A stretch of DNA of 64,000 nt, taken from positions 1 to 64,000 of the forward strand of contig DATEHQ010000182.1 in the NCBI GenBank assembly GCA_035279525.1, given 5' to 3'. A program made the translations under genes and the position numbers. The notes beneath the pieces are model-generated. The model worked only from the letters and a program-made list of their open reading frames with translations, was not told where the DNA came from and ran no database searches. Every line of letters begins with the position of its first letter. Positions within the stretch are counted from its first letter, which is position 1. The stretch is from DATEHQ01 sp035279525 (GTDB taxonomy: Bacteria; Chloroflexota; Dormibacteria; Dormibacterales; Dormibacteraceae). Below, piece after piece: positions 59,749 through 64,000 of this stretch.

Positions 59749-60336
59749 ATGCGACCCGCCCTCATCCTCCTGGCCACCGCACTGCTGGCGGGCTGCGGCC
59801 CCAATCTCGCGCCCAGCGCGGCCGTGTCGCCCGGATCGAGCCCAAGCTCGGCCGCATCCGCGCCGAGGATCGGCGCGCCTCCGGTGGCCCCGCCGACGCC
59901 GCCAGGCAACGCTCTTCCCAACTTCGCCTGCGCTGACGTCAGCGGCGGCAGGACCGGCGTCGCCAACGCGATCACCGCGCGGGTCGCCGAGCAGCAGGGC
60001 TACGACCGCTTCGTCCTGCAGTTCGACTCGATCATTCCGCTGTACACCGTGAAGCGCCAGGCCAAGCCAGTCTTCAGCTCAGGCGGCAGCGGAAAGCCCG
60101 TGACCATGAACGGTGCGGCGGGAGTCCTCGTCACCGTCCACTCCGCAACCGCCGTGAACACCTTCACCGGCCCGACCGACCTGCTGCATCCGGAGTACCA
60201 GGTGCTGTTCGAAGCCAAACAGGTGGAGGACTACGAGGGCTACTACGCGTGGGGACTTGCCCTCAGCAAGCCCGCCTGCATGCGTGTCTTCGTGCTGCAG
60301 GAACCAGCCCGCCTGGTCATCGACTTCCAGGCCTGA
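59749..60336 (+). CDS. AMIN-like-domain lipoprotein
   Basis: 195 residues. Lipobox LLAGC after a short signal (MRPALILLATALLAGCG), a Pro/Ser/Ala linker, then a beta domain YDRFVLQFDSIIPLYTVKRQ ... LDI-like end MRVFVLQEPARLVIDFQA as in actinobacterial AMIN-like lipoproteins. The ATG is six bases after a TACCAT box. Confidence 0.75.
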   Translation: MRPALILLATALLAGCGPNLAPSAAVSPGSSPSSAASAPRIGAPPVAPPTPPGNALPNFACADVSGGRTGVANAITARVAEQQGYDRFVLQFDSIIPLYTVKRQAKPVFSSGGSGKPVTMNGAAGVLVTVHSATAVNTFTGPTDLLHPEYQVLFEAKQVEDYEGYYAWGLALSKPACMRVFVLQEPARLVIDFQA

Positions 60337-60439
60337 CCCCGGCCTCGTCCGCATCGATCCCGCGGCTGTTCGGGGCCCGCGACCCACTCGAGCGAGTTAG
60401 TGATCAGGCGGGCCGTTCAACCGTTAATGTTCCCCGGCG

Positions 60440-61873
60440 ATGGCGATAGAGCCACCGCCCGCGCCACCTCCCGCGCCGCAGGTCCAGCAGCAGGCGGTTC
60501 CTCCGGCGACCACCCCGAGATCCGGATGCTTCGGCCGGGGGTGCGGGTGCGGCTGCGGCGGCTGTCTTTTGGTCGTGATCCTCGTCGTGCTGCTCACGCT
60601 CGGCGGGGGGTACTGGTTCTTCGTCGTCCAGGCGTCCGCCGCGGTGAACGCACCGGCCACCCTCATCATCTTCAACCAGCCGGTCACCGTCGATGGCCAC
60701 CCGGGAATCGCCGGCGAATCGCTGAACCCGGGCAGCACGGTGGCCACCGGCGCCGCCGGCCACGCGCAGGTTCAATTCCCTGACGGCTCGTTCGTGCGAC
60801 TGTCGCCGAACACGACGGTCACCGTCACGGCGGTCCAGCTGCAGAAGACCGGGCGGCTGCAGACAGCCCAGGTCGTGCAGAAGGTCGGCCGCACGTTCAC
60901 CGACGTGGAGCACCTGGCGAGCGGAGCGTCGTTCCAGGTCAACGGCCACTCGGTCAGCGCTCAGGTCCGCGGTACGCAGTTCGAGATACTGGTCCGGCCC
61001 GACGGGACGAACCGGATCTGGGCGTTCGTGGGCACGGTCACCATTTCGGGCCGGACGACAGTCCAGCTGCATGCCGGGCAGGAGATCGACGCGGACTCGG
61101 GCGGCAGCTTGAACAACCTGAGGTCGAGCCAGTTCGACGTGCAGGACGCCAACCCGCTGACGTTCGAGTGCACGCAGGACATCTCGAGCGGCACGACCGC
61201 CGGCACCACCCAGACCTGGAACGGCGACGACCTCGCCACGGGGCAGACGGCCGAGAACGACTACTACTCGACCGGGGGCAACCTGACGCTGTCGCTGTGC
61301 TACCCGGGCAGCCTGATGAGCATCACCCTCACCACTCCAGACGGTCACGTGATGTCGCACCAGGGACCGCCGCCGGTGATCATCAGGGTCCCCAACGGCG
61401 CGCCGGGCCTGTACAAGGCGGTGGTCAAGGCGATCAGCGTCTCGTCGAACGGCGAGCCGTACTCGATCGCGTTCGCGACCGACGCACCATGTGCGTCGGC
61501 GAACGTCGACACGGCCGGCGTCGTGAGGCAGACGCTGAGCACCAACCAGCTGTCCAGCTCACTCTCACAGGCAGGCATCAGCCTGCAGGTGGTGGGCGTC
61601 TCTGCGACATCGTCGACGGTCACCTATTTCGGGAAGCTCAACGGCGTGCCGATCACCTGGACGCTGGCGATCACCTCTGGCACACCCAACCTGAGCGTCG
61701 TGGTCACCTCGGTGACGGTGAACGGGATCAACTTCACCCCGAAGGTCGTGTCCTACCTCAGCTCGGTCGGCGTGTCCTTGAACTCGCTGCCGACGGGCTT
61801 CACAGTCGACCGCGTGTACTCCTGCGCCGGGGCTGATGGAGACACCGTGATGGTGGTTGAAGGCCACCGGTAG
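60440..61873 (+). CDS. FecR-domain membrane protein, paralogue 1
   Basis: 477 residues. A Pro/Gln-rich cytoplasmic N terminus, five clustered Cys (residues 30-42, CFGRGCGCGCGGC) right before the membrane helix (LLVVILVVLLTLGGGYWFF), then an exterior FecR domain (VQFPDGSFVRLSPNTTVTVT, RTFTDVEHLASGASFQVNG, AQVRGTQFEI). The remaining 250 residues are beta-rich repeats ending DRVYSC. No sigma factor is adjacent, so it is not a classical FecR anti-sigma. TAATGT nine bases before the ATG. Confidence 0.75.
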   Translation: MAIEPPPAPPPAPQVQQQAVPPATTPRSGCFGRGCGCGCGGCLLVVILVVLLTLGGGYWFFVVQASAAVNAPATLIIFNQPVTVDGHPGIAGESLNPGSTVATGAAGHAQVQFPDGSFVRLSPNTTVTVTAVQLQKTGRLQTAQVVQKVGRTFTDVEHLASGASFQVNGHSVSAQVRGTQFEILVRPDGTNRIWAFVGTVTISGRTTVQLHAGQEIDADSGGSLNNLRSSQFDVQDANPLTFECTQDISSGTTAGTTQTWNGDDLATGQTAENDYYSTGGNLTLSLCYPGSLMSITLTTPDGHVMSHQGPPPVIIRVPNGAPGLYKAVVKAISVSSNGEPYSIAFATDAPCASANVDTAGVVRQTLSTNQLSSSLSQAGISLQVVGVSATSSTVTYFGKLNGVPITWTLAITSGTPNLSVVVTSVTVNGINFTPKVVSYLSSVGVSLNSLPTGFTVDRVYSCAGADGDTVMVVEGHR

Positions 61874-61938
61874 GTATCGCCTGCCGGCCCTAAACTGGGG
61901 GCGAAACCGCCCCCGGTGAGCTATCTTTCCCGGGCACC

Positions 61939-63321
61939 ATGAGCGCCGTCGCCCGCCCGCTGCCTCGACGCCGTGGCGGACGACGCATCCTGATCGTCCT
62001 GGTGGTGCTGATCCTGATCATCGCCGGGGTGGTGGTCTGGCTGAACGTCGCGGCCCAGGCCGCGATCAACGTGTCAGGCACCCTGACCGTTTATCAGCCT
62101 GTGGCCTCGGTCAAGCACGGAGCGGGCGGCACCTACTCGGCGGCGACCACCGGCGCCACCGTGCAGCCCGGCGATTCGGTCCAGACCGACGCGAAGGGCC
62201 GCGCGGCCCTGGGGTTGCCCGACGGAACGCTGACCAGGCTGGCCAGCCAGAGCACCATCACGCTCAGCTCGGCGCACTTCTCGAAGAGCGGAAACCTGCA
62301 CGACGTGAAGCTGCTGCAGGAGGTCGGGCGGACGTTCACCAACGTGCAGCACCTGGTCTCGGGTGCGACCTTCCAGGTCGCCGGGCAGTCTGCCACCGCT
62401 ACCGTCCGTGGCACCAAGTTCGAGGTGTACATCACTCCCAACGGCACGATGGTCGTGAAGCTCTTCGAAGGCGCGCTCGACTTCGATGGCAAGAACCACG
62501 TCCACCTTGTCGCTCCGGAGCAGGCTACGGCTGACCCCGAGGGCAATGTTGGCCCGGCCGGACCGATCCAACCCGATCCCAACGACCCGTTCGGTCCCGC
62601 GCTTGCCGCGTCGAACGCGGTCGAAGCCGGGACGACGCCCGGCACGGAGCAGGACTCGGTCGGCGGGCCTCTGCACAACGGGGAGACGCAGACGTACAGC
62701 TACAGCTACGCGGGCGGCGCGCTCGTCAAGGGCTCGCTCGGTTACCCGGGCAGCGCGATGAAGCTGACGATCAAGGCGCCGGACAACCAGACGTACACCG
62801 GCACCGGCCCATCACCCATCGTGGTGGTCGTCAACAACGGTCCGCCGGGGATTTACACGATCACCGTCACGGGCGTCAGCGGCCTTGGTCCGAATGGTGA
62901 AGAGCCATTCCTCGCGGTCGCGTCGGTCGAAGCATGCGCCACGGCTGATGTCGAGTCGGGTGGCGCTGTCCACCGCGGTTACACAGCCCAGGACCTGTCG
63001 AGCACCGTGAACGTGACCGGGTTGACGAACCTCCACCTCACCATCAACGGAGACTCGACCGCCGGCGCGATCATCAACGGCAGCGGAACCTACAACGGCG
63101 TGGGATGGAGCGGGTCGGTCGTGATGGTGGCGCGCAACGGCACGCTGGACATCATGGCGGTGGGCGCGCAGGTGTTCGGCATGAGCGTTCCGGCTCAGCA
63201 GATCGCGTCGCAGATCGCGACGACGATCGGCCAGGACCCCTCCAGCTTGAACCCAGGCTTCGCGGTCGACCGCGTGTTCACCTGCAATTCGGTGCTGATG
63301 ATCGACGGCCGCACGGCCTGA
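61939..63321 (+). CDS. FecR-domain membrane protein, paralogue 2
   Basis: 460 residues, the same architecture as the preceding protein: short basic N terminus, membrane helix (ILIVLVVLILIIAGVVVWLNV), FecR domain (LGLPDGTLTRLASQSTITL, RTFTNVQHLVSGATFQVAG, ATVRGTKFEVYI) and a long beta-rich tail ending DRVFTC. The cysteine cluster of paralogue 1 is missing. The two arose by tandem duplication. Confidence 0.75.
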   Translation: MSAVARPLPRRRGGRRILIVLVVLILIIAGVVVWLNVAAQAAINVSGTLTVYQPVASVKHGAGGTYSAATTGATVQPGDSVQTDAKGRAALGLPDGTLTRLASQSTITLSSAHFSKSGNLHDVKLLQEVGRTFTNVQHLVSGATFQVAGQSATATVRGTKFEVYITPNGTMVVKLFEGALDFDGKNHVHLVAPEQATADPEGNVGPAGPIQPDPNDPFGPALAASNAVEAGTTPGTEQDSVGGPLHNGETQTYSYSYAGGALVKGSLGYPGSAMKLTIKAPDNQTYTGTGPSPIVVVVNNGPPGIYTITVTGVSGLGPNGEEPFLAVASVEACATADVESGGAVHRGYTAQDLSSTVNVTGLTNLHLTINGDSTAGAIINGSGTYNGVGWSGSVVMVARNGTLDIMAVGAQVFGMSVPAQQIASQIATTIGQDPSSLNPGFAVDRVFTCNSVLMIDGRTA

Positions 63322-63338
63322 ACCGCCGCCGCCGGCCT

Positions 63339-64000
63339 CTAGCGGCCGAACAGCCTCGAGATCAGCTTCAGCCCCGGACCCGCGACCAGCCAGACCGTCT
63401 CCCCCACACCGACGACCGCGAAGAGGGACGCGGTGAGGCCGAACCCGACCTTCAGGCGGCTCCAGCCCAGCGACTTCCCCGCGACCCTCGGCTGCGCTTT
63501 CGACTCGGGCTTCGGTGCGTGGTTGGCTTCGCTTCTCGCTCCGCGCCTCAGCGGTTCGATCTTCGGCGGCTGCCGCCGGCGCACTATGGCCGGCCCTCCA
63601 TTGGGCGAGGTGAGCGCGGACTCGAGCACGTCGAGAAGCTCGCCGGCCGTGGCGGGGCGCCGGTCGGGGTCGCGATCCATCGCCTGCTGCAAGACCGAGG
63701 CGAAATTGGCCGGGAGCTCGGGCACCACATCGCGCACGCTCGGCGGAGCCTCATACAGCCGGCGGCTCAAGGTTTCGATCCAGCTCTTGGAGGAGAAGGG
63801 CCGGCGGCCCGTCACCGCCTCGAAGATGACTGCGGCCATCGAGTACACATCGGCGCGGCCGTCGACCTCGCGGCCGACCAGGCGCTCGGGCGCGACGTAG
63901 TCAGGCGCGATGGGTCCGCTGCCGCCGGGTCCGGTGTTGAACGACGCGACGGTGCCGAGGCCGAAGCCCGTGAGCAGGGTGCGGCCGTCGTCGGCGAGCA
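63339..64000 (-). CDS. Ser/Thr protein kinase, C-terminal part (truncated by window edge), DFG mutated
   Basis: Only the C-terminal 220 codons are in the window. LADDGRTLLTGFGLGTVASF shows GFG where DFG is expected, so the magnesium-binding Asp is Gly; APDYVAPERLVGREVDGRADVYSMAAVIFEAVTGRRPF is the activation-loop APE/DVYS region. After the kinase fold a Pro/Lys-rich linker precedes one hydrophobic helix (VGFGLTASLFAVVGVGETVWLVAG) near the end. Faces the FecR pair convergently. Without the N-terminal half, activity cannot be judged; a pseudokinase is possible. Confidence 0.75.
   Translation of the reverse strand, partial: LADDGRTLLTGFGLGTVASFNTGPGGSGPIAPDYVAPERLVGREVDGRADVYSMAAVIFEAVTGRRPFSSKSWIETLSRRLYEAPPSVRDVVPELPANFASVLQQAMDRDPDRRPATAGELLDVLESALTSPNGGPAIVRRRQPPKIEPLRRGARSEANHAPKPESKAQPRVAGKSLGWSRLKVGFGLTASLFAVVGVGETVWLVAGPGLKLISRLFGR

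Overview
The window is high-GC (roughly two-thirds G+C), gene-dense bacterial chromosome. It encodes lipoproteins with lipobox signals, Tat-type secretion signals, several Ser/Thr protein kinases, an ECF sigma factor, selenocysteine machinery and a large number of apparently leaderless genes. A soil bacterium of the Terrabacteria side (Dormibacterota/Chloroflexota/Actinomycetota-like) fits best. That assignment is inferred from gene content; no rRNA or other phylogenetic marker is present to fix it.

Layout. 1-11.4 kb: bactofilin, CCA-adding enzyme and ROK kinase; a frameshifted tandem GNAT gene; metF; a selA-selB pair behind an M50 protease; an ArsA-type ATPase operon; a DUF1003 membrane protein; and a strong promoter followed by a structured, non-coding leader. 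11.4-18.5 kb: a GcvH-like protein that lacks the lipoyl lysine, a divergent YchF-like GTPase, and the hom-thrC-thrB-lysC aspartate-family operon facing an ornithine-cyclodeaminase-family gene. 18.5-23.3 kb: ECF sigma factor plus membrane partner, a secreted-protein gene broken by two in-frame amber codons, a methyltransferase, a 42-bp tandem repeat, two tRNA genes, a 7TM protein ending in a lone histidine-kinase dimerisation helix pair, and a PHP phosphoesterase. 23.4-32.7 kb: acyl-CoA ligase and formamidase, a 942-residue kinase/Cys-cluster/AAA+ fusion, tRNA-Leu, M29 aminopeptidase and a PrsW-type membrane protease. 32.7-37.1 kb: a leftward operon of DUF1800, DUF1501, a tiny membrane protein, ApbE and a haem-type ferric-reductase membrane domain. 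37.2-41.8 kb: molybdate regulator plus modABC, then a WS/DGAT acyltransferase. 41.8-48.7 kb: HtrA-like protease, a complex GC-rich repeat array, PPK2 kinase and a liv amino-acid importer whose two ATPases are fused. 48.7-56.8 kb: cold-shock protein, TypA/BipA, DUF2207 membrane protein, L-lactate permease, DUF5519 protein and a GMC oxidoreductase. 56.85-59.7 kb: a decayed integrative element abutting tRNA-Leu(CAA). 59.7-64 kb: AMIN-like lipoprotein, two paralogous FecR-domain membrane proteins and the truncated end of a kinase with a mutated DFG motif.

Recurrent themes. Very many genes carry a TANNNT -10 box only 6-9 bases before the start codon, so leaderless initiation appears common; internal genes of operons are joined by ATGA/GTGA overlaps. 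Divergent gene pairs share a single AT-rich promoter core. The most unusual items are the kinase-AAA fusion, the promoter-linked structured leader at 11.2-11.37 kb, the double-amber secreted protein, the lysine-less GcvH, the repeat array at 42.75 kb, the DUF1800/DUF1501/ApbE/ferric-reductase operon and the tRNA-Leu-linked element remnant.
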